8,894 nt of DNA from Halieaceae bacterium (GTDB lineage Bacteria > Pseudomonadota > Gammaproteobacteria > Pseudomonadales > Halieaceae), in contig JABJAS010000041.1 in assembly GCA_018666055.1 (NCBI GenBank), positions 1-8,894 of the forward strand. The letters run 5' to 3'. This document shows, piece by piece, positions 1 to 6,033 of the stretch (the stretch's first letter is position 1; every line of letters starts with the position of its first letter). The translations under genes were made by a program, and so were the position numbers. The notes under the pieces were generated by a model, which was not told the origin of the DNA, searched no databases, and was given only the letters and a program-made list of their open reading frames with translations.

Positions 1-4
1 GATT

Positions 5-472
5 ATGGATTCAAGTCAGTTTCGACAAGCTCTGGGGTCGTTTGCCACGGGAATTTGTCTGGTCACCGTCAGAGATGACACGCTGGGACCTCTGGCGATG
101 ACCGTCAACTCATTCTCGTCGGTATCGCTAGAGCCGGCCTTGGTCCTCTGGAGTATTCAGAATTCCTCTGATCATTTGCAGGTTTATACGGAGAGTCCCC
201 GTTTTGGCATCAGTATCTTGACGGCGGAACAGGCCGCGTTATCGACTCATTACGCCCAGCGTGGGGGGCACTCTGCACTGGAAGAGCACTTCGTAGAGGG
301 GCCGTCTGGTGAGCCGCAGTTGATTGGTGCGCACGTTCATTTCACCTGTGCGACACACGCTGTTTATCCGGGCGGTGATCATCAGATTATTCTTGGAGAG
401 GTGCTGGATATGGCGATGCAAGATGCCTCGCCCCTCGTCTTCTACGGAGGCGGTTATAGAGGCCTCAGTTGA
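5..472 (+). CDS. Flavin reductase-like (DIM6/NTAB family) FMN-binding protein
   Basis: A 155-residue protein of the flavin reductase-like domain family, usually small dimeric FMN-binding proteins that reduce free flavin with NAD(P)H, often for a partner two-component monooxygenase. Seen here: the N-terminal FRQALGSFATGICLVT block (residues 6-21), the flavin-contacting MTVNSFSSVSLEPALVL block (about 32-48), a FGISIL strand (about 68-73), and the closing LGEVLDM plus PLVFYGGGYRGL segment. Length is slightly short for the family (about 160-170) but both ends look native. Only four bases precede the ATG, so the ribosome site and promoter lie outside the window. It ends 5 bp from the convergent FMN reductase-family gene. 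No oxygenase partner is present in the window, so the physiological acceptor is unknown. The family call is firm; the substrate is not. Confidence 0.9.
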   Translation: MDSSQFRQALGSFATGICLVTVRDDTLGPLAMTVNSFSSVSLEPALVLWSIQNSSDHLQVYTESPRFGISILTAEQAALSTHYAQRGGHSALEEHFVEGPSGEPQLIGAHVHFTCATHAVYPGGDHQIILGEVLDMAMQDASPLVFYGGGYRGLS

Positions 473-475
473 GGC
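462..475. repeat. Short hairpin at the convergent gene ends
   Basis: GCCTCA (462-467) and TGAGGC (470-475) are perfect inverted copies with a two-base centre, realistically a 5-bp stem with a 4-base AGTT loop. Beyond 2-base mismatches the flanks TAG (457-459) and CTA (478-480) can also pair. The structure covers the stop of the flavin reductase-like gene and touches the stop of the opposite gene. There is no T-run on either side, so it is at best a weak bidirectional terminator or mRNA 3'-end stabiliser. Confidence 0.35.
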
Positions 476-477
476 GG

Positions 478-1086
478 CTACATCCCGTTCATAAAGCGGC
501 TGTGATCAATTTTCGAGTCTTCTCGGATGGGCTTGAGCGCGTCGGCATAGGCCAGCAGTAGGGTGGCTGCATGGTGCGCTCTTGCACCAAATTCAGCCTG
601 AAGGTCCGCGTCATTTTGCGTCGCATCATCGTTGCAGATGTCCTTGACTGATCGAGCGATCAAGTGCTCAGGAAGCCAGCATACCCGATTGTTTTTGTAG
701 CTACTCATTCTCAATTCAGCGATCACATAGGCTCCCCCTTCACCGGCAGACACCGCACAGGCGAGAGCCGGTTTATGTGCCAGTTCTGGCATGCCAACGC
801 ACAGAAAGAAATTTTTGATGGCGGCGGGGGCCATGCCATGCCACTCCGGCGCGACGATGATTACCCCGTCGCTCTCCGTGAGCTCCGCACTTAAGGCCTT
901 CAATTGTTGCCATTGCGGCCCGTCATTCCAGATGTCCTCATCCCATAAGGGGAGGGGGGTTCTGCCTAAGTCGCGGATCCAAGTGCGAGCGCCAAACTCG
1001 GTTTCAAGGAGTGTCGACAGGAAGCGACCTACTTTTGCGCTTTGGGATGCTTTGCGATGACTCCCGATGATGATGCCAATGTTCAT
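478..1086 (-). CDS. NAD(P)H-dependent FMN reductase-family protein (flavodoxin-like fold)
   Basis: A 202-residue protein of the NADPH-dependent FMN reductase family, whose members bind FMN on a flavodoxin-like fold and reduce flavins, quinones, azo compounds or metals. Visible: the N-terminal strand and phosphate-binding loop IIIGSHRKASQS (residues 5-16), a second flavin loop APEWHGMAPAAIKNFF (79-94) matching the family's PEYNGSxPGxLKNxxD motif with W for Y and H for N, and a KPALACAVSAGEGGAY segment (about 105-120) matching the usual KPVxxxSxSGGxxGG strand and loop. After about residue 125 the sequence is less typical. The ATG lies 11 bp beyond the stop of the hydrolase gene on the same strand, with only a weak Shine-Dalgarno (AGG within TTAGGTCGC), so the two are probably co-transcribed and possibly translationally coupled. 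The exact substrate cannot be told. Confidence 0.88.
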   Translation of the reverse strand: MNIGIIIGSHRKASQSAKVGRFLSTLLETEFGARTWIRDLGRTPLPLWDEDIWNDGPQWQQLKALSAELTESDGVIIVAPEWHGMAPAAIKNFFLCVGMPELAHKPALACAVSAGEGGAYVIAELRMSSYKNNRVCWLPEHLIARSVKDICNDDATQNDADLQAEFGARAHHAATLLLAYADALKPIREDSKIDHSRFMNGM

Positions 1087-1097
1087 GGCGTAGCGAC

Positions 1098-1769
1098 CTA
1101 AGCGCCCAACTCGGCAGAAAACAGCGCCAGCGTTCGTGCCTTAGCCTCAGTGGCAGCGGTTGCGTCATAGGCGTCGCGCTGGTCACAATTAAAGCCGTGG
1201 TCTGCGGCATAAATGTGAATCGGTAAGTCAGGTTTTTGTTCCTGGAAGGCCGTCACTGATGCCATTGGAATATGCGCGTCGAGTTCACCGAAGTGGAGAA
1301 TGGTAGGGCAGGAGGGCGACAGGGCGGCGTTATCGGGAATGCCACCACCGTAATAAGCTGACGCAGCGGATACGTTGTCCAGTTGGCAGCTCGATAGCCA
1401 GGTGAGCAGTCCGCCGAAGCAGTATCCGACGACACCCACTTTGCCATGGTGCGACGCGTGGCCGATAGTGGCTTGTAAGTCAGTGAGGGTTTGCGCCATG
1501 TCCAACTGCTGAAAGGCGAGTTCGATTCCCTTGGTCATGCCAGCTTCTGAATAGTCCAGCTGCACATCGTGTTCAAGGCGGTCAAAGATGGCGGGTGCGA
1601 TGGCATAAAAGCCTTCAGCTGCATAGTCATCCACCACTGAGCGGATGTGCGAGTTGACACCAAAAACCTCTTGAATCACCACGACAGCGCCTTTGGCGTC
1701 GCCGCTGGGTATTGCTTCATAGGCGCCCAGCTCAAATCCGTCGGTACACTTGATCTTGGTTAAAGCCAT
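1098..1769 (-). CDS. Dienelactone hydrolase family protein
   Basis: A 223-residue alpha/beta hydrolase of the dienelactone hydrolase family (carboxymethylenebutenolidase-like). Classical members hydrolyse dienelactone to maleylacetate in chlorocatechol degradation, but many homologues act on unknown esters. The Cys-type triad is visible: nucleophile Cys117 in GYCFGG, Asp164 in FGELDAHIP, His191 in ADHGFNC, and Glu34 in QEVFG, which in the family controls the nucleophile. The reading frame stays open to an ATG at 1883, but the start at 1769 is chosen because MALTKIKCTDG matches the family N-terminus and AGGAGAG lies 5 bases upstream; the extra 38 residues do not resemble the family. It is the first gene of a minus-strand pair with the FMN reductase-family gene. 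No chlorocatechol dioxygenase or cycloisomerase is nearby, so the substrate is unassigned. Confidence 0.92.
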   Translation of the reverse strand: MALTKIKCTDGFELGAYEAIPSGDAKGAVVVIQEVFGVNSHIRSVVDDYAAEGFYAIAPAIFDRLEHDVQLDYSEAGMTKGIELAFQQLDMAQTLTDLQATIGHASHHGKVGVVGYCFGGLLTWLSSCQLDNVSAASAYYGGGIPDNAALSPSCPTILHFGELDAHIPMASVTAFQEQKPDLPIHIYAADHGFNCDQRDAYDATAATEAKARTLALFSAELGA

Positions 1770-1774
1770 GGTGA

Positions 1775-1781
1775 CTCTCCT
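1775..1781 (-). promoter_or_regulatory. Ribosome binding site that sets the dienelactone hydrolase start
   Basis: On the minus strand AGGAGAG occupies these positions, 5 bases before the ATG at 1769. It is the strongest Shine-Dalgarno near any in-frame start of this gene and argues against the ATG at 1883. Confidence 0.8.
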
Positions 1782-1797
1782 GTGAAATGGCACGCGT

Positions 1798-1816
1798 AAT
1801 GGCGTAACAAGCCATT
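1798..1816. repeat. Inverted repeat AATGGC-N7-GCCATT upstream of the hydrolase
   Basis: A perfect 6-bp dyad with a 7-bp spacer whose near edge is 28 bp before the hydrolase start codon. The spacing fits either a dimeric repressor or activator site or a small 5'-leader hairpin. No regulator gene is adjacent, so the binding partner is unknown. The dyad is seen directly; function is inference. Confidence 0.4.
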
Positions 1817-1829
1817 GTGAACAAACTGA

Positions 1830-1862
1830 GCCGAATGTGAAACACTGTTTCTGCGAATCGGC
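1830..1862. repeat. Nested dyad in the divergent intergenic region
   Basis: An inner perfect inverted repeat GAAAC-ACT-GTTTC (1839-1851) sits almost centrally inside an outer pair GCCGA (1830-1834) and TCGGC (1858-1862), separated by a 4 by 6 base internal loop. The two centres of symmetry differ by one base. It may be an operator for the hydrolase promoter or, if transcribed, a stem-loop. No T-run follows it on either strand, so it is not a standard terminator. Confidence 0.45.
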
Positions 1863-1947
1863 TGGTTCCTTGTGGCTTGTCATCAGTGCTAGCCTGACGA
1901 GGTCTTATGTTCATCGACGCGGTGGGGGATGAGACTCTCGCTGCTCC

Positions 1948-1988
1948 GCTAAACCTCCACGGCTAAACCTCCACTGCTAAATGGAGGC
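1948..1988 (+). repeat. 14-bp-period repeat and hairpin in front of sseA
   Basis: GCTAAACCTCCAC occurs identically at 1948-1960 and 1962-1974. A third unit at 1976 keeps GCTAAA but continues TGGAGGC, which is the reverse complement of the CCTCCA half rather than a copy. CCTCCA (1968-1973) can therefore pair with TGGAGG (1982-1987) around an 8-base loop. The array ends 38 bp before the sseA start. CCTCCA is also anti-Shine-Dalgarno-like, but the pairing found is with TGGAGG inside the array, not with the sseA ribosome site. Confidence 0.55.
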
Positions 1989-2026
1989 TGCTTCACCCGC
2001 GTCCCAATAACTGAGGATTCAACCAG

Positions 2027-2881
2027 ATGCATCGCTTTACATCCTTAATATCTGTGCCGGACTTGGTCGCGAGGCAGTCAGATGAGAACCTGGTCACGCT
2101 TGATGCATCTTGGTATCTCCCCAGCGATGGGCGTAATCCCGGAGCTGAGTACCTCACCCGTCACATCCCGGGCGCACATTTTTTTGATATTGATACTGTT
2201 TCAGACCAGACGAACCCGTGCCCCCATATGTTGCCCGCTGGGTCGATGTTTGCGGAGCAGATGCGAACATTGGGTATTGGCGCCGATACGGACGTGGTGA
2301 TCTATGACGCCAAGGGTTTGTTTTCTGCACCCAGAGCGTGGTGGATGTTTCGTGTCTTTGGCCACCGGTCGGTCAAAGTCTTGAATGGCGGGTTACCAGC
2401 CTGGCTTGCCGCAGGGCGGTCGACAACAGCCGCAAAAAGCCCAGTTGCGGTGCCTGCCAATCCCTTCTCAGCGCAGTATTGCCCGGAGTGGGTGGCTGAC
2501 AAGAATGATGTGGCGATGCATCTAGCCCAAGATTCTGCGAGGGTCGTGGACGCTCGCTCGGCGTCACGGTTTGCGGGTGCGGAGGCCGAACCTAGGCCTG
2601 GGGTCCGACCGGGCCATATGCCCGGTGCTCGTAACCTTCATTACGCCAAAATGACGACGGGTGAGCCAGCCGTATTGGCGCCTGAAGGGGACCTGAGGGC
2701 GCTCTTTGATGCGGTGGGTATCGACCACTCAACGCCGGTAGTCACCACCTGTGGATCGGGTATTTCCGCGTGTTTGCTGGCGCTGGCGTTGACTGAGGTG
2801 CACCCGCGGCCCGTTGCGGTTTACGACGGGTCATGGGCGGAATGGGGCGCAGATCCCAATTGTCGGGTAGAGAGGGCGTGA
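2027..2881 (+). CDS. sseA: 3-mercaptopyruvate sulfurtransferase
   Basis: A 284-residue two-rhodanese-domain sulfurtransferase, close in length to E. coli SseA (about 281). It transfers sulfane sulfur from 3-mercaptopyruvate to thiols or cyanide in the cytoplasm and takes part in cysteine catabolism and H2S or thiol homeostasis. The inactive N-terminal domain (about 1-135) shows DASWYLPSDGRNPGAEY, HIPGAHFFDID and WWMFRVFGH followed by VLNGGLPAW. The catalytic domain shows VVDARSASRFAG, EPRPGVRPGHMPGARN, and the active loop CGSGISAC with Cys242 as the persulfide carrier. CGSG[VI] is the mercaptopyruvate type; thiosulfate rhodaneses carry CRxGx[TS]. The ATG is preceded by TGAGGA (2012-2017) at 9 bases. 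It diverges from the hydrolase unit and is followed 53 bp later by tpiA with no evident terminator, so it may head a longer transcript. Confidence 0.93.
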   Translation: MHRFTSLISVPDLVARQSDENLVTLDASWYLPSDGRNPGAEYLTRHIPGAHFFDIDTVSDQTNPCPHMLPAGSMFAEQMRTLGIGADTDVVIYDAKGLFSAPRAWWMFRVFGHRSVKVLNGGLPAWLAAGRSTTAAKSPVAVPANPFSAQYCPEWVADKNDVAMHLAQDSARVVDARSASRFAGAEAEPRPGVRPGHMPGARNLHYAKMTTGEPAVLAPEGDLRALFDAVGIDHSTPVVTTCGSGISACLLALALTEVHPRPVAVYDGSWAEWGADPNCRVERA

Positions 2882-2934
2882 TCGTTGCCTCAGGGTCTGC
2901 TATCTTCACGCGCGACAGTAATGACTGACACGCT

Positions 2935-3678
2935 ATGACGCATCTGTACTTAATCGGAAACTGGAAAATGAACGGCAGCCGCGAGGCGATCGCTGAGTTT
3001 GCTGAGCAGTGGGTTGTTCCGGTGTCAGACGCCCTTCAGGTCGCCGTTGCCGTGCCGCATCCCTACCTGCAGCTCTTGGCTGAGTCGCTCCCCCAATTGG
3101 CTCTGGCGGCGCAGGATTGTGCACCAGAGGAGAAAGGTGCACACACGGGCCAGGTGTCGGCCGGCATGCTGGTCGATTGTGGCTGTCAGTTCGTCATTAT
3201 CGGACATTCTGAACGCCGATCAGATCAAGGGGAGACCGATGCGCTCATTGCGGAGAAAGTACATGCCGCGCAGCGGGTGGGCCTAAGGGTTGTGCTGTGT
3301 GTGGGGGAGAGTCACGCCGTCCGTGAGGCGGGAAACCACAAAACGATGGTGTCGAATCAGCTCCAAGCCACGCTCGCTGGGGTGGATGCATCGCGTCTAT
3401 TAGTAGCTTATGAGCCGATCTGGGCGATTGGCACCGGTCTGACCGCGTCGCCCGCACAGGTCGAGGAAATGCATGCCGTGATCAAGGGCGAGCTCGCATC
3501 GCACTTTGGCAACGAGGCAGCGGTGCCGGTTTTATACGGTGGTAGCGTGACGGCTGACAACGCTCGATCGCTGTTTTCCTGTGCCGGCGTCGACGGCGCA
3601 TTAGTGGGCGGTGCTTCCCTCAGTGCCGCATCGTTTTCAGAAATCACTCAGGCCGGTTTGGCCCAATTACAGGCTTGA
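2935..3678 (+). CDS. tpiA: Triosephosphate isomerase
   Basis: A 247-residue TIM-barrel enzyme interconverting dihydroxyacetone phosphate and glyceraldehyde 3-phosphate in glycolysis and gluconeogenesis. All hallmarks are present: Asn9 and Lys11 in GNWKMN, His91 in IIGHSERR, the catalytic Glu160 in AYEPIWAIGTG, the loop-6 lid after it, LYGGSV and the phosphate-binding GALVGGASL near the C-terminus. Length is in the bacterial range (about 245-255). The ATG at 2935 is the only usable start because an in-frame TGA lies 9 bases before it. There is no good Shine-Dalgarno; the start overlaps, as ATGA, the stop of a five-codon reading frame beginning at 2921, so reinitiation is conceivable. The next gene starts one base after the stop. 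In many gammaproteobacteria tpiA lies beside secG; that arrangement is not found here. Confidence 0.97.
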   Translation: MTHLYLIGNWKMNGSREAIAEFAEQWVVPVSDALQVAVAVPHPYLQLLAESLPQLALAAQDCAPEEKGAHTGQVSAGMLVDCGCQFVIIGHSERRSDQGETDALIAEKVHAAQRVGLRVVLCVGESHAVREAGNHKTMVSNQLQATLAGVDASRLLVAYEPIWAIGTGLTASPAQVEEMHAVIKGELASHFGNEAAVPVLYGGSVTADNARSLFSCAGVDGALVGGASLSAASFSEITQAGLAQLQA

Positions 3679-3679
3679 T

Positions 3680-5215
3680 ATGAGCGTTGATCCCAACACC
3701 CCCGTCCTACTCGGCGCCGGGCAGGCGACAGAGCATTTAGATGATCAATTTGTAGGCTTGACGCCGCAGCAACTGGGGGCCAGAGCCTGTCAGGCCGCAC
3801 TGGCGGATACGGGGGCTCAAGAGACGCTCGCGACACTGGTAGACCGATTGGCCTGTGTCAGATTGTTCGTGGACTCCGTGCCGGAGGCGATGGCCTCAGT
3901 GATTGCTCCGTTTGGACGCAGCACGAGCCCGCCACTGTCGATTATTCAGCAGCTGGGTTTGCCCAATGCGTCTGCCATTTACTCTCGCTCCTGCGGTGAT
4001 GAGCCACAGAGGCTGGTCTATGAGTTGGGTGGCGCGATCAGAGACGGTGAGATTCGGGCAGCGGTCATTTGCGGCACTGAGGCGATTGCGACGTCACGCC
4101 ATTTACAACGCATGGGTCAGACGGTGAATTGGGATGAAGACCCTGTGGGCGACACTGATGATCGAGGAGCGGTGATGGACCTGCTTTTTGACACTGAATT
4201 GAATCGTCACGGTGCCTTCGCGCCGGTCGATATTTATCCACTGCAGGAACAGGCTCGACGCGGTGAGTTGGGTCTGGATAAGTCGGCCTACCGGGAGCAG
4301 TTAGCGGGGTTAATGTCTCGTTTTGCTGAGGTTGCCGCGCGTAATCCTTATGCCATGTTTGAGGCGCCGGCTACGCTCGAGGCGATTCGTGACGAGTCGC
4401 AAAAAAATCGGATGATCAGCGATCCGCACCTTAAGTCGATGGTGGCCAAGGATGGAGTTAATCAAGCCGCTGCGCTGGTAATGACCCGTTACGAAACAGC
4501 AGAGTCGCTGGGTGTGGCGGACAGAGCTATTTTTCTCCATGGTCACGCCACAGGTTCGGAGCCAGCGGTACTCAATCGTCCATCTCTCGCGCAGGCCGAG
4601 TCGATGACAGCGGCTTATCATGGGGCGTTGCTCAATGCTGGCATTAAAGCGGAGCAGCTGGGTGCGATGGATTTATACTCCTGTTTTCCGATTGCGGTAT
4701 GGTGTGCGATGGATGCTCTGGGCGTCTCGCTGGATGATCCTCGTCCCTTAACGTTGACCGGTGGCCTGTCCTTTTTTGGCGGTCCCGGTAATAATTATTC
4801 GACCCATGGCATCGCCGAAATGGTGCATTGGTTGCGAGCGAGGTCCGAGCCTAGTTATGGGCTGGTTGGGGCGAATGGTGGGTACCTCTCGAAGCATGCC
4901 GTGGGTGTTTACGCCAATGTGAGTGGCGCTTTTCCGGAGCGGGTTAAGGAGCCTGATCTCCCAACGCTCGTCGATACCATTGAAAAGCCGACGGGTCCCG
5001 GGAGAATAGAAAGCTACACGGTTCAGCAAAAGGGTGGCAGCACCCGCGCCATCGTGGTGGGCCGGCAGTTGTCTGATGACCGTCGTTGGGTTGGTATCGC
5101 TGACCCTACAGATGATGCTTTGCTGAGTTGGTTCCGGGATGGAGACCCAATAGGGGCCCATGTCACTGTCAGTGCTGAAGAGCACAATATCGTCCGTCGA
5201 TTGGCGGATGCCTAA
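3680..5215 (+). CDS. Thiolase-like acyl-CoA acetyltransferase with extra C-terminal domain (TLP1-type)
   Basis: A 511-residue thiolase-superfamily protein. The open frame extends back to 3611 inside tpiA, but MSVDPNTPVLLGAGQ is the native-looking start, one base after the tpiA stop with ACAGG upstream. The thiolase core runs to about residue 415; the last 85 or so residues (from about GRIESYTVQQ) resemble the additional beta-rich C-terminal domain of thiolase-like protein type 1. Candidate active-site pieces: Cys105 in SRSCGDEPQ at the N-terminal nucleophile region, and YSCFPIAV with Cys335 where thiolases carry NEAF or HDCF. The usual GHP is GGP (367-369, GGPGNNYSTHG), and the C-terminal CxG is replaced by ANGGYLSKH (398-406). 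Family members are often named acetyl-CoA acetyltransferase, with activity unproven for several. It lies upstream of a hydroxyacyl-CoA dehydrogenase and an enoyl-CoA hydratase, which suggests acyl-CoA thiolysis or condensation. Confidence 0.85.
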   Translation: MSVDPNTPVLLGAGQATEHLDDQFVGLTPQQLGARACQAALADTGAQETLATLVDRLACVRLFVDSVPEAMASVIAPFGRSTSPPLSIIQQLGLPNASAIYSRSCGDEPQRLVYELGGAIRDGEIRAAVICGTEAIATSRHLQRMGQTVNWDEDPVGDTDDRGAVMDLLFDTELNRHGAFAPVDIYPLQEQARRGELGLDKSAYREQLAGLMSRFAEVAARNPYAMFEAPATLEAIRDESQKNRMISDPHLKSMVAKDGVNQAAALVMTRYETAESLGVADRAIFLHGHATGSEPAVLNRPSLAQAESMTAAYHGALLNAGIKAEQLGAMDLYSCFPIAVWCAMDALGVSLDDPRPLTLTGGLSFFGGPGNNYSTHGIAEMVHWLRARSEPSYGLVGANGGYLSKHAVGVYANVSGAFPERVKEPDLPTLVDTIEKPTGPGRIESYTVQQKGGSTRAIVVGRQLSDDRRWVGIADPTDDALLSWFRDGDPIGAHVTVSAEEHNIVRRLADA

Positions 5216-5247
5216 AACTAAAATCATATTGTTAGAGGAGTGAAGTA

Positions 5248-6021
5248 ATGGATGTAAATGGGAAAGTGGCTGTCGTAACCGGAGGTGCCTCAGGTATTGG
5301 TCAAGCGGTGGCACGGCGCATTGCCGGTGCGGGCGGTAAAGTGGTGATCTTTGATCTGAATGAGGAAGCCGGCAACGCGATGGTCGCTGAATTGGGCGCG
5401 GATCATTGTGTTTTCGCGAACGTTAACGTGGTGGATGAGGCCTCGGTCAAAAGTGGGATTGAGGCCGCGGTCGCGGGTTTCGGCGCCATTCACGTCTGCG
5501 TCAACTGCGCGGGCATTGGTAACGCTGCTAAGACCTTAGGAAAAGATGGCCCGTTCCCCCTCGATTTATGGAACAAGGTCATCTCCATCAATTTGACAGG
5601 CAGCTTCAATGTGTTGCGCCTCTGTGCCGAAGTCATGGCTAAGAATGACCCTGTGACGGACGATGGTGGGCGTGGGGTGATTATTAATACGGCCTCGATT
5701 GCTGCTTATGAGGGGCAAATGGGCCAAGCCGCTTATAGTGCGAGCAAAGGCGGCATCGTCGGCATGACGTTGCCCATTGCGCGAGACCTTTCCTCATTGG
5801 GTATCCGCGTGAACACCATCGTTCCGGGCTTAATTAACACGCCGCTGTTTAATGGCTTGACCCCCGAGTTTGTCGAGTCGCTGTCTCAGTCTGTGCTGTA
5901 TCCAAAGCGACTGGGCCGACCGGAGGAGATCGCTCAGCTAGCGGCGGCGATTATCGATAACGATTACATCAACGGTGAATGCATTCGAATGGATGGCGGG
6001 ATCCGGATGCAGCCACGTTAA
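5248..6021 (+). CDS. SDR-family 3-hydroxyacyl-CoA dehydrogenase (HSD10/type 2-like)
   Basis: A 257-residue classical short-chain dehydrogenase most like type 2 3-hydroxyacyl-CoA dehydrogenase (HSD17B10). That family oxidises short and branched 3-hydroxyacyl-CoA, including 2-methyl-3-hydroxybutyryl-CoA from isoleucine, and some steroids. Seen: cofactor loop TGGASGIG (11-18); Asp36 ending strand 2 (VVIFDLN), which favours NAD over NADP; NCAGIG (NNAG variant); catalytic Ser150, Tyr163 and Lys167 in TASIAAYEGQMGQAAYSASK; and PGLINTPLF after strand 6. The segment DDGGRGVIINTASIAAYEGQ, with its short insertion before the Ser strand, is typical of the HSD10 group. GAGGAG (5235-5240) lies 7 bases before the ATG, 32 bp after the thiolase gene, and the hydratase follows 12 bp later. 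Membership is firm; the chain length of the substrate is inferred only from family and context. Confidence 0.9.
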   Translation: MDVNGKVAVVTGGASGIGQAVARRIAGAGGKVVIFDLNEEAGNAMVAELGADHCVFANVNVVDEASVKSGIEAAVAGFGAIHVCVNCAGIGNAAKTLGKDGPFPLDLWNKVISINLTGSFNVLRLCAEVMAKNDPVTDDGGRGVIINTASIAAYEGQMGQAAYSASKGGIVGMTLPIARDLSSLGIRVNTIVPGLINTPLFNGLTPEFVESLSQSVLYPKRLGRPEEIAQLAAAIIDNDYINGECIRMDGGIRMQPR

Positions 6022-6033
6022 AGGAGAGCAACC

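Noticed and set aside
1770..1883. N-terminal extension of the dienelactone hydrolase by 38 residues
   Set aside because: The added residues do not look like the family, would cover the dyads and the ribosome site, and a strong AGGAGAG precedes the ATG at 1769.
1877..1910. Possible sigma-70 promoter (TTGTCA with TTATGT) for sseA
   Set aside because: The spacer is 22 bp, too long for a normal promoter, so no promoter is called.
3611..3679. N-terminal extension of the thiolase-like gene into tpiA
   Set aside because: It would overlap the 3' end of tpiA by 68 bp in another frame; the ATG at 3680 gives the normal family N-terminus.
4310..4621. 103-residue minus-strand reading frame
   Set aside because: It lies antisense within the thiolase-like gene, with no recognisable motif and a composition typical of a shadow frame.
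4748..5314. 188-residue reading frame on the minus strand opposite the thiolase-like gene
   Set aside because: It is rich in His, Arg, Pro and Leu, with no domain-like pattern or ribosome site, and it lies antisense to clearly conserved coding sequence, so it is a shadow of GC-biased codons.
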